NCBI GenBank assembly: GCA_900554605.1
Contig: USHU01000045.1
Span: forward strand, 1 to 7,539
Source of the DNA: an uncultured Actinomyces sp.
GTDB lineage: Bacteria; Actinomycetota; Actinomycetes; Actinomycetales; Actinomycetaceae
Length of the DNA: 7,539 nt
Direction: 5' to 3'
Position 1 is the stretch's first letter, and each line of letters begins with the position of its first letter. The notes under the pieces were generated by a model. It saw only the letters and a program-made list of their open reading frames with translations. It did no database searches and was not told the DNA's origin. Shown one piece after another: positions 1 to 5,075 of the stretch. The position numbers and the translations under genes were made by a program.

Positions 1-2
1 GC

Positions 3-359
3 TTAGGGATTCCCCTTAATGCGGTGCCCTCAGCATTTACGGTTGGTTTAGGGGCTGAAAAAGAAACTGAGATAACGGGGATCTCCGATGCCATCGAGGC
101 CTATCTTGCCTCAGTGACCGAAGGTGCGACGGGAAACACACAGCCCTCTGAAGCTGACGAGAAGGTCATTGAAGAAAAGCCCTCTGTTGACGATCTTCTT
201 GCCGAGGCCCTCAAACGCGTTGCCGAGCGCAAAGAAGGGGCCGACTCGGTCGGGGGTGTGCACGCGCCTCGCCACCGCGGCAGTGCTTCCGCTGCTGAGG
301 ACAGTCCCGAACGCGCCGAAGGGCCTGCGCAAGAAAGCCAAGAGGGCTCTGCCGAATAA
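3..359 (+). CDS. C-terminal part of an unrecognised protein with acidic disordered tail (5' partial)
   Basis: The frame is open from the window edge to a TAA at 357-359, so this is probably the 3' end of a longer gene. A GTG at 24 could be a start but has no ribosome binding site. The first residues, LGIPLNAVPSAFTVGLG, look like the end of a folded domain. After them comes a short helix (GISDAIEAYLASV), then a low-complexity stretch rich in Glu, Ala, Ser and Pro, with a charged helix VDDLLAEALKRVAERKE in its middle. The tail is probably disordered and acidic. I do not recognise the family and assign no function. It converges on the minus-strand methyltransferase. That it is coding rests on the long open frame and its biased composition; the overlapping frames in this region have no protein-like features. 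Confidence 0.6.
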   Translation, partial: LGIPLNAVPSAFTVGLGAEKETEITGISDAIEAYLASVTEGATGNTQPSEADEKVIEEKPSVDDLLAEALKRVAERKEGADSVGGVHAPRHRGSASAAEDSPERAEGPAQESQEGSAE

Positions 360-384
360 ACCCCAAACTGGGCGCCTACCAACT

Positions 385-409
385 CGCGGAGCCTGAGAGA
401 GGCTCTGCG
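385..409. terminator. Hairpin between convergent genes, possible bidirectional terminator
   Basis: A 10-bp stem (385-394 with 400-409, one G-T pair) closes a 5-nt loop, GAGAG. It lies between the TAA of the upstream gene at 359 and the stop of the minus-strand methyltransferase at 414. There is no clear T tract on either side, so classic intrinsic termination is uncertain. The position between two converging genes is the main support. Confidence 0.45.
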
Positions 410-413
410 CTGC

Positions 414-1211
414 TTAGGCCTCGTCAGATCCCCAGCCGATTTCCGCGTCGCTCATGGCCCGCGTCCCAGCCTGCCACTTCGATAGGTCTTTGCCGCGCAG
501 AGGGCGGGCGGGAAGAGGAAGCTTGCGAAGAAGACGGTCGAGCTCGGCCTCGTTAACGGATTGCGGCGAATACTGAGCGAGGAAGACGATATTTCCTCGT
601 CGTGCTCCGCGCCCGACTTTGGGGTCGCACAGGGCTTGGACATCTGCGAAGCTCTCCCGCATAGCTGCCAGATCGATGCGTGCGTTGTCACTACCTCCGT
701 GCGCGCTGTTGGCCAGCAGAAGACCACCTTCGCGAAGAACGCGATGACACTGCGCAGTGAACTCAAGGGTTCGCAGCTGAGAGGGGACAGATTCCCCGGC
801 AAATGCGTCGCGGACAATGACATCAAAGGAAGAGCCTCGAAGAGAATCAATGACCGCGCGCGCCTCGCCGATTCGTATTTTGAGGATAGGAGAGCGTGGA
901 AGATCGAAGGTCTCGCGCGCAAAGCTTGCGATCTTTGGAGAAATCTCAACAACCGTATGACGCGATGAGGGAAAGAGTAGCGACCATGCCCAGGGGAGTG
1001 CGCAGGCCGCGCCTCCCAAATGAAGAACGCGTAGCGGCGCGGACGAAGGAAATGTTGCTTGGAGCGCACAAGTTGCGTGCTGCATGTACTCAAAATCGAG
1101 ATAAGTGGGGTCCGACGTGTCGATGCAGGATGATTCGGCGCCATCGACAAGAAGTGTTGCGCGCGGGCCGTCCCACCGTACCTCAAGTGATGGGGAGTCT
1201 AGAGTACTCAT
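414..1211 (-). CDS. Spermidine synthase-like class I SAM-dependent methyltransferase
   Basis: The 265-residue product has a Rossmann methyltransferase fold of the spermidine-synthase-like type common in actinobacteria. An N-terminal beta-rich segment ends in DPTYLDFEYMQH (residues 34-45). Next come a glycine motif HLGGAACALPW (64-74), an acidic strand end VVEIS with E89 expected to bind the SAM ribose, the segment RIGEARAVIDSL (113-124), and FDVIVRDAFAG (129-139). True aminopropyltransferases carry GGGDG in the glycine loop; here it reads GGAAC, so polyamine synthesis is unlikely and the substrate is unknown. The start is the ATG at 1209-1211. No Shine-Dalgarno is visible, but TAGAGT sits 6 nt upstream, which would suit a leaderless transcript. 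The gene is divergent from dinB with a 30-bp gap. Family assignment is firm; function is not. Confidence 0.85.
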   Translation of the reverse strand: MSTLDSPSLEVRWDGPRATLLVDGAESSCIDTSDPTYLDFEYMQHATCALQATFPSSAPLRVLHLGGAACALPWAWSLLFPSSRHTVVEISPKIASFARETFDLPRSPILKIRIGEARAVIDSLRGSSFDVIVRDAFAGESVPSQLRTLEFTAQCHRVLREGGLLLANSAHGGSDNARIDLAAMRESFADVQALCDPKVGRGARRGNIVFLAQYSPQSVNEAELDRLLRKLPLPARPLRGKDLSKWQAGTRAMSDAEIGWGSDEA

Positions 1212-1223
1212 AGAACAACTCTA
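1200..1223. promoter_or_regulatory. Inverted TAGAGT pair, possible divergent -10 elements
   Basis: TAGAGT at 1200-1205 is mirrored by ACTCTA at 1218-1223, separated by 12 bp. Each half fits the actinobacterial -10 pattern TANNNT when read outward from its own strand. The plus copy would start transcription about 30 nt before dinB. The minus copy would start at or next to the A of the methyltransferase ATG. No convincing -35 is seen on either side, so this is a weak call. It could instead be an operator for a dimeric regulator. Confidence 0.25.
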
Positions 1224-1229
1224 AGCGGG

Positions 1230-1236
1230 AAGGAGG
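1230..1236 (+). promoter_or_regulatory. Ribosome binding site of dinB
   Basis: AAGGAGG lies 5 nt before the GTG at 1242. It supports this GTG as the start of dinB, even though family homology only begins about 20 residues into the protein. Confidence 0.85.
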
Positions 1237-1241
1237 ATCCG

Positions 1242-2459
1242 GTGTCGAACGCTCCGCGCGATAAGCGTCGCAAACGCTTTTGGGGAGACGATGATTCTCA
1301 AACGAATATCTTGCACATTGACATGGATTCTTTCTTCGCGCAGGTTGAGATTCGTCAGGACCCATCGCTTGTCGGTAAGGCCGTCATCGTGGGGGGAAGT
1401 GGGAATCGAGGGGTTGTCACTTCTGCGACCTACGAGGCCAGGGGATTGGGTGTGCGCGCCGGCATGCCTATTGCTCGCGCACGTGCACTGTGTCCGACAG
1501 CAGTATTCATTCCTGGACATTTCGAGCTCTACCGCATGTATTCGTGCAAAGTCATGGAGATTATCGGGCGTTTCAGCCCACTTGTTGAGCAAGTGAGCGT
1601 CGACGAGGCTTTTGTTGACGTCAAGGGGTCAAGGCTTCGTTTCGGAACCCCCACTCAGATCGCGCGAGATATCCGTACCCAGATTCGAGGGGACCTCGGC
1701 CTGCCGGCGTCGGTGGGGATTGCCTCGACGAAGTCGGTGGCCAAAATTGCCTCCTCGAATGCCAAGCCGGACGGTCTTTTGTTGATCCCCGCCGAGGCCA
1801 CCATTGAATTCCTTCACGGACTTCCAGTTGGCGCTTTGTGGGGAGTGGGAGCCAAGAGCGGGCAGATCCTTGAACGTGAGGGGATCCAAACGATTGGGGA
1901 GCTTGCTGAGCATCCTGTGCAGCGCTTGGCTCGTCTCCTTGGGGCCGCGGCTGCACACCAGCTTCATGATCTTGCGTGGGGAATTGATCCGAGGCCCGTG
2001 TGCGTCTCGCGTGAAGAAAAGTCAGTTGGTATGGAGAGAACCTTCGAGCTTGATATTCGTGATCGAGGCGTTCTTGAGCAATTTATTACCAAGGCTGCAC
2101 ATGAATGTGCCCGCCGATTGCGCGAAGGCGGGTGGGTATGTCGTCAAGTTGCGATCAAAATGCGCGGTGCGGACTTTTCAACGATCACTCGTCAGCAGCG
2201 CCTGGCTGCTCCTACTGACTTGGGAAGAGAAATTTCGAGGATTGCGCGCGAATTATTTGCTCGTGAGACTCTTCCGAGCGGGGGAGTGCGACTTTTTGGG
2301 GTGCGAGCAGAAGGACTCATTGCTCGAGAAGAAGGTTTTGAAGTCACGCTTGATCAGGACGAACGCCCTGAAGCTGCTGAGCGCGCCATGCATCAAATTC
2401 GTGGGAAGTATGGGGCAGGGGCAATCTCGATTGCATCTTTGCTTGACGAAAACAAGTAG
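1242..2459 (+). CDS. dinB: DNA polymerase IV (Y-family translesion polymerase)
   Basis: This 405-residue Y-family polymerase copies damaged DNA without proofreading. A basic N-terminal extension (MSNAPRDKRRKRF) precedes the palm motif HIDMDSFFAQVE, where D27 is a metal ligand and F32 matches the steric-gate position. NTP-contacting YEAR is at 64-67, and the second catalytic motif SVDEAFVDV carries D121 and E122. Next come VGIASTKSVAKIASSNAKPDGL of the palm/thumb, the helix-hairpin-helix region around LPVGALWGVGAKSGQIL, and a little-finger domain from about residue 265. The C-terminus ends IASLLDENK and shows no obvious QLxLF-type sliding clamp motif. The GTG start is set by AAGGAGG at 1230-1236. 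I saw no LexA-like box upstream, so SOS control is not supported here. It is probably cotranscribed with the DUF3040 gene 9 bp downstream. Confidence 0.95.
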   Translation: MSNAPRDKRRKRFWGDDDSQTNILHIDMDSFFAQVEIRQDPSLVGKAVIVGGSGNRGVVTSATYEARGLGVRAGMPIARARALCPTAVFIPGHFELYRMYSCKVMEIIGRFSPLVEQVSVDEAFVDVKGSRLRFGTPTQIARDIRTQIRGDLGLPASVGIASTKSVAKIASSNAKPDGLLLIPAEATIEFLHGLPVGALWGVGAKSGQILEREGIQTIGELAEHPVQRLARLLGAAAAHQLHDLAWGIDPRPVCVSREEKSVGMERTFELDIRDRGVLEQFITKAAHECARRLREGGWVCRQVAIKMRGADFSTITRQQRLAAPTDLGREISRIARELFARETLPSGGVRLFGVRAEGLIAREEGFEVTLDQDERPEAAERAMHQIRGKYGAGAISIASLLDENK

Positions 2460-2468
2460 AATGGCCCC

Positions 2469-2837
2469 ATGGCACTTTCTGATTACGAGAAGCAAGTTCT
2501 TGAGGAGATGGAAGCACAGTTCGACCATCAGCCTTCCTCCTTCCGTGATCACGTGCGCGAAGACGCTCATTCGCCGCGTTCTTCTTCGAAACTTTCCCCC
2601 AAGCGGGTTGCTGTTGGCTCCTTGATGATTGTCGCGGGTTTGCTGATTTTGGTTGCCGCTGTCTCTCTGGGATACTCGGTGATCTCTTTGATCGTTGGGG
2701 TCGCTGGTTTTCTTTTCATGCTTGGTGGTGCTTGGTATGCCTTGCAGACTCCGCGGGTTTTGCGCCCTGGAGCGAAGAGGTCTTCTTTTATGCAGCGTCA
2801 AGAGGAACGTTGGGATCGCCGTTCCACAGATGAATAA
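2469..2837 (+). CDS. DUF3040 family small membrane protein
   Basis: The 122-residue product opens with the typical DUF3040 start MALSDYEKQVLEEMEAQF, an amphipathic helix. A Ser-rich linker follows, then two transmembrane helices at about residues 47-65 and 70-92, and a basic, charged tail (QRQEERWDRRSTDE). Both ends are therefore predicted on the same side of the membrane, likely cytoplasmic given the positive tail. The molecular function of DUF3040 is unknown. In actinobacteria it often lies near mraZ and the dcw cluster, as it does here. It starts 9 bp after dinB with no strong Shine-Dalgarno, which suggests translational coupling to dinB. A strong terminator follows 13 bp after the stop. 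Confidence 0.9.
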   Translation: MALSDYEKQVLEEMEAQFDHQPSSFRDHVREDAHSPRSSSKLSPKRVAVGSLMIVAGLLILVAAVSLGYSVISLIVGVAGFLFMLGGAWYALQTPRVLRPGAKRSSFMQRQEERWDRRSTDE

Positions 2838-2850
2838 CTGATTTTTCCAG

Positions 2851-2892
2851 ATGGATGCCTGGTGAGTGTGCTCGCCAGGCATCCATTTTTTG
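2851..2892 (+). terminator. Strong rho-independent terminator after the DUF3040 gene
   Basis: A 16-bp stem (2851-2866 with 2871-2886, one G-T pair, otherwise complete) closes a 4-nt loop TGTG and runs into a tract of six T (2886-2891). The reverse direction has no T tract, so it acts on the plus strand only. It separates the dinB-DUF3040 transcript from the dcw operon. Confidence 0.93.
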
Positions 2893-2929
2893 TTATCGGG
2901 TTACGGTCACGCGGTAGGCCGCAGCGTTT

Positions 2930-2945
2930 CCCCACTTTCCTCCAC
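2930..2945 (-). promoter_or_regulatory. MraZ-type box A (inverted, distal)
   Basis: Read on the minus strand this is GTGGAGGAAAGTGGGG. It contains TGGAG and TGGGG with starts 10 bp apart, the TGGGN-spacer-TGGGN layout established for MraZ operators in Escherichia coli. It is identical over 16 bp to box B, 91 bp downstream. Confidence 0.65.
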
Positions 2946-3020
2946 CTCTAGTTGCTTGAGCATATTTGTGCTGGTCAGAAGCGATTCCTGAGTTTTTTGA
3001 CGAGAAACGCTGAAAATTCC

Positions 3021-3036
3021 CCCCACTTTCCTCCAC
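3021..3036 (-). promoter_or_regulatory. MraZ-type box B (inverted, central)
   Basis: This is an exact copy of the 16-bp motif GTGGAGGAAAGTGGGG on the minus strand, followed there by two further G. It lies upstream of the candidate promoter at 3065-3092 and 98 bp from box C. As the nearest gene on the left ends at a terminator, mraZ is the only evident target. Confidence 0.7.
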
Positions 3037-3064
3037 TCCTATTTTTCCTTGATATTCCGCCGAT

Positions 3065-3092
3065 TTGTCTAGTTAACCTGTTGGTTTAGTGT
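3065..3092 (+). promoter_or_regulatory. Candidate promoter of the mraZ/dcw operon
   Basis: TTGTCT (3065-3070) matches the -35 consensus TTGACA at four positions. After 16 bp comes TAGTGT (3087-3092), which fits the TANNNT form of a -10. Transcription would begin near 3098-3100, placing box C in the early transcribed region, where a bound regulator would block the polymerase. A weaker alternative starts with TTGATA at 3049. Confidence 0.4.
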
Positions 3093-3109
3093 GGGAAAAG
3101 GTCCCAAAA

Positions 3110-3134
3110 TGGCAAAACGTGGAGTAAAGTGGGG
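3110..3134 (+). promoter_or_regulatory. MraZ-type box C (direct, proximal, three repeats)
   Basis: Three TGG cores start at 3110 (TGGCA), 3120 (TGGAG) and 3130 (TGGGG), each exactly 10 bp apart. The last two form GTGGAGTAAAGTGGGG, which differs from boxes A and B by one base. Three repeats in front of mraZ match the known MraZ operator design. A further GTGGGA at 3091 is out of the 10-bp phase. The box lies 29 bp before the mraZ start, so it is the likeliest site of autorepression. Confidence 0.75.
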
Positions 3135-3162
3135 GAAGATGTCACGGAGGGGAAGGCGGTGA

Positions 3163-3597
3163 ATGATGTTCCTTGGCACTTACGAGCCCAAGCTCGACGA
3201 CAAGGGACGCGTGATTCTGCCTGCCCGATTCCGGGAGGACATGGAAGGTGGCATTGTTCTGACTCGAGGTCAAGAACACTGCATCTACGCCTTTCCCGCC
3301 CAAGAGTTTGAGCAGATGACGGTGGAACTTCGACGAGCGCCACTGTCATCCAAACAAGCGCGCGACTATGTTCGCGTGCTGCTCTCGGGGGCGTACAAGG
3401 AGGTTCCGGATAAGCAAGGAAGAATCACTCTTCCCCCGGATCTTCGTAAATACGCCGGTCTTGACCGCGAACTCACCGTCATTGGTGCCGGGTCGCGCGC
3501 AGAGATCTGGAATTCACAGGCGTGGAACGACTACCTGTCCGTCCAGGAAGACGTGTTCTCACAAACTGAAAACGAAATTATCCCAGGAATGTTCTAG
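3163..3597 (+). CDS. mraZ: Transcriptional regulator MraZ
   Basis: MraZ is a DNA-binding protein that usually controls its own dcw operon and forms rings of AbrB-type units. The 144-residue product has the two expected SpoVT-AbrB repeats. The first is [21 protein letters not shown] with DKGR at 13-16; the second is [21 protein letters not shown] with DKQGR at 83-87. Both are complete and the length is normal. The start may be the ATG at 3163 or the one directly after it at 3166, since homologues usually begin MFLGT. The Shine-Dalgarno GGAGGGGAAGG (3146-3156) serves either. A GTG at 3159 is in another frame. The matching operator boxes upstream support autoregulation. It is the first gene of the operon. 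Confidence 0.97.
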   Translation: MMFLGTYEPKLDDKGRVILPARFREDMEGGIVLTRGQEHCIYAFPAQEFEQMTVELRRAPLSSKQARDYVRVLLSGAYKEVPDKQGRITLPPDLRKYAGLDRELTVIGAGSRAEIWNSQAWNDYLSVQEDVFSQTENEIIPGMF

Positions 3598-3678
3598 CCC
3601 GTCATTCCAGGTCTCCTCCCGATGTTCTGACGTCACTTCCCCGATGGCAGAGCACGGTGGGGGACCTGGAACGACGGG
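3598..3678 (+). repeat. Long inverted repeat filling the mraZ-rsmH gap
   Basis: CCCGTCATTCCAGGTC at 3598-3613 pairs with GACCTGGAACGACGGG at 3663-3678, with a single A-C mismatch. Four further inner pairs (3614-3617 with 3659-3662, two of them G-T) extend it to 19 pairs in 20. The 41-nt loop contains the palindrome TGACGTCA (3628-3635) and two copies of CCCGATG (3619, 3640). The stem starts at the base after the mraZ stop and ends 14 nt before the rsmH Shine-Dalgarno. No T tract follows, so simple termination is unlikely. An RNA processing site, attenuator or stability element is possible. Confidence 0.7.
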
Positions 3679-3692
3679 TACCCATCACACAG

Positions 3693-3699
3693 AAGGAGG
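3693..3699 (+). promoter_or_regulatory. Ribosome binding site of rsmH
   Basis: AAGGAGG lies 6 nt before the GTG at 3706 and fixes that codon as the rsmH start. Confidence 0.9.
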
Positions 3700-3705
3700 G
3701 CAGAA

Positions 3706-4683
3706 GTGTCTGCTGACCGCGATGCCTCGCGCTTGCACGTTCCTGTCCTCCTCAACGAGTGCTTGGACATGCTTGCTCCCGCTATTGAAACTCCCGGAGC
3801 GGTCCTCATTGACGCGACCTTGGGGATGGGTGGCCACACCGAAGCAGCGCTCAAGCGTTTCCCTCAACTGACCGTCTTCGGCATCGATCGTGACCCCGCA
3901 GCAATTGAGCTTGCATCAGCAAGGCTTGCGCCCTTTGGCTCTAGGTTCCGAGCATTCCATACGACTTACGACAACATGGCTGAAGTTGCCGATGAAGCGC
4001 CTGGTGCAATGGTCGATGGCATTCTCATGGACCTCGGCGTTTCTTCTCTTCAGCTTGACGAAGAAGAACGTGGCTTCTCGTATTCGCACGACGCACCTCT
4101 CGACATGCGAATGAATCCCACCGTCGGAGTGAGCGCTGCCCAGCTCTTGGCCTCGGCCTCGAAAGAAGAAATCACGCGGATCCTGCGGGTTTACGGGGAA
4201 GAGAAGTTCGCCTCGAAGATCGCTGCACGCATCGTTCGCGACCGGGAAACTCAACCGCTCACGCGAACCTCACAATTGGCACAAATCGTTCGAGACTCGA
4301 TCCCGGCCGCCGCGCGACGCACCGGGGGAAACCCCGCCAAGAGGACCTTCCAGGCCTTGCGAATTGCGGTCAACGATGAGCTCACGATTCTCGAGGCCGC
4401 ACTTCCCGCAGCTCTCGAACGACTTCGTGTGGGCGGAAGAATCGTCATCGAGTCCTATCAATCTTTGGAAGATCGCCTGGTCAAGGACATCTTTCGACGT
4501 GGGGCAACAGACCAAGCCCCCGCGGGGATTCCCCTCATCCCCGAAGAACTTCAAGCTCGCTTGCAACTCCTTACTCGAGGAGCGCAGTTGGCTGACGACA
4601 CAGAAAAATCCCATAATCCGCGTTCCGCATCCGTGCGGCTGCGCGGCGCACAGATGATACGTCCCTGGAAGGAAAGACCATGA
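3706..4683 (+). CDS. rsmH: 16S rRNA (cytosine(1402)-N(4))-methyltransferase RsmH
   Basis: RsmH (MraW) adds the N4-methyl group to C1402 in the decoding centre of 16S rRNA, using S-adenosylmethionine. The 325-residue protein has the family motifs in order: HVPVLLNE (11-18), the SAM-binding DATLGMGGHTEA (36-47), FGIDRDP with D61, DGILMDLGVSSLQLD (104-118), RGFSY and DMRM up to 136, then NPAKRTFQALRIAVNDEL (209-226) and YQSLEDR (251-257). The last motif is FHSLEDR in many bacteria; YQSLED is usual in actinobacteria. The first residue of the PAKRTFQALR motif is Asn where His is frequent. The start is a GTG with a strong ribosome binding site. The 3' end overlaps the ftsL-like gene by ATGA, so the two are translationally coupled. 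Confidence 0.97.
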   Translation: MSADRDASRLHVPVLLNECLDMLAPAIETPGAVLIDATLGMGGHTEAALKRFPQLTVFGIDRDPAAIELASARLAPFGSRFRAFHTTYDNMAEVADEAPGAMVDGILMDLGVSSLQLDEEERGFSYSHDAPLDMRMNPTVGVSAAQLLASASKEEITRILRVYGEEKFASKIAARIVRDRETQPLTRTSQLAQIVRDSIPAAARRTGGNPAKRTFQALRIAVNDELTILEAALPAALERLRVGGRIVIESYQSLEDRLVKDIFRRGATDQAPAGIPLIPEELQARLQLLTRGAQLADDTEKSHNPRSASVRLRGAQMIRPWKERP

Positions 4684-5075
4684 GCGGAGCCACCGCGCGC
4701 GCACGCGCGACCTCTCGTCCGGCCTACGTAGGTGAGGAAATTCGACCACTTTTGACGGTGGTCGACTCTTCGCGTCCTCGTCGCTCGGTCATTCCCATGA
4801 CGATCATCGCGCTGGTCATGATCGCAATCGCTATTGTGGTTCCCATGGTGATTAACACCCACATGGCGCAGACCTCGTACGAGATTCGCGAGTACCAGAT
4901 TCAGCTCAATGAGCTTGAAGCACAGTCATGGACTCTGCAGACTCAACTTCAAGAAAAGGCTTCTCCCGTTGAACTGGAGAAGGCAGCGAAGGCACAGGGA
5001 ATGGTACACGCCGGTAAGCTCGGCACTATTCGTCTATCGGATGGCACAGTTGAGGGCGGTGTCGCCGCGCGATGA
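4680..5075 (+). CDS. ftsL: FtsL-like cell division protein
   Basis: FtsL is a small bitopic protein that, with FtsB/DivIC and FtsQ, activates septal peptidoglycan synthesis by FtsW and FtsI. The 131-residue product has a basic cytoplasmic N-terminus of about 36 residues, one transmembrane helix at about 37-58 and a heptad-rich coiled coil at about 66-92. It ends with SPVELEKAAKAQGMV (95-109), a pattern typical of the FtsL/DivIC group. Sequence conservation in FtsL is low, so the name rests on architecture and on its place between rsmH and ftsI. It overlaps rsmH by 4 bp (4680-4683) and ftsI by 4 bp (5072-5075). GGAAGGAA at 4667-4674 can act as its ribosome binding site. Confidence 0.88.
   Translation: MSGATARARATSRPAYVGEEIRPLLTVVDSSRPRRSVIPMTIIALVMIAIAIVVPMVINTHMAQTSYEIREYQIQLNELEAQSWTLQTQLQEKASPVELEKAAKAQGMVHAGKLGTIRLSDGTVEGGVAAR

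Larger units (their letters stand above)
2893..3162 (+). other. Leader and control region of the dcw operon, no gene
   Basis: This stretch between the terminator and mraZ has no convincing open frame. It holds three copies of a 16-bp MraZ-type box, a candidate promoter near 3065-3092, and a 9-bp inverted pair CAGCGTTTC (2922-2930) and GAAACGCTG (3004-3012). The part from 2947 to 3000 is AT-richer than the flanks and shows nothing else I can name. Confidence 0.7.

Noticed and set aside
452..1186. 244-codon minus-strand frame inside the methyltransferase
   Set aside because: It is a +1-shifted shadow of the methyltransferase, which carries all the recognisable motifs.
1804..2625. 273-codon open frame on the plus strand across the dinB end and the DUF3040 gene
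   Set aside because: It is out of frame with two well-supported genes, has no ribosome binding site and its protein has no family features. It is a shadow frame.
2253..2882. 209-codon minus-strand open frame covering the DUF3040 gene and the terminator
   Set aside because: It would begin inside the strong plus-strand terminator and is antisense to a recognised family. The composition is not protein-like.
3159..3161. GTG just before mraZ as its start
   Set aside because: It is in a different frame from MraZ. The conserved MFLGTY start requires 3163 or 3166.
3368..3871. 167-codon plus-strand frame spanning the mraZ-rsmH gap
   Set aside because: It overlaps the ends of two firm genes in another frame, and the spacer hairpin and rsmH ribosome binding site explain the region better.
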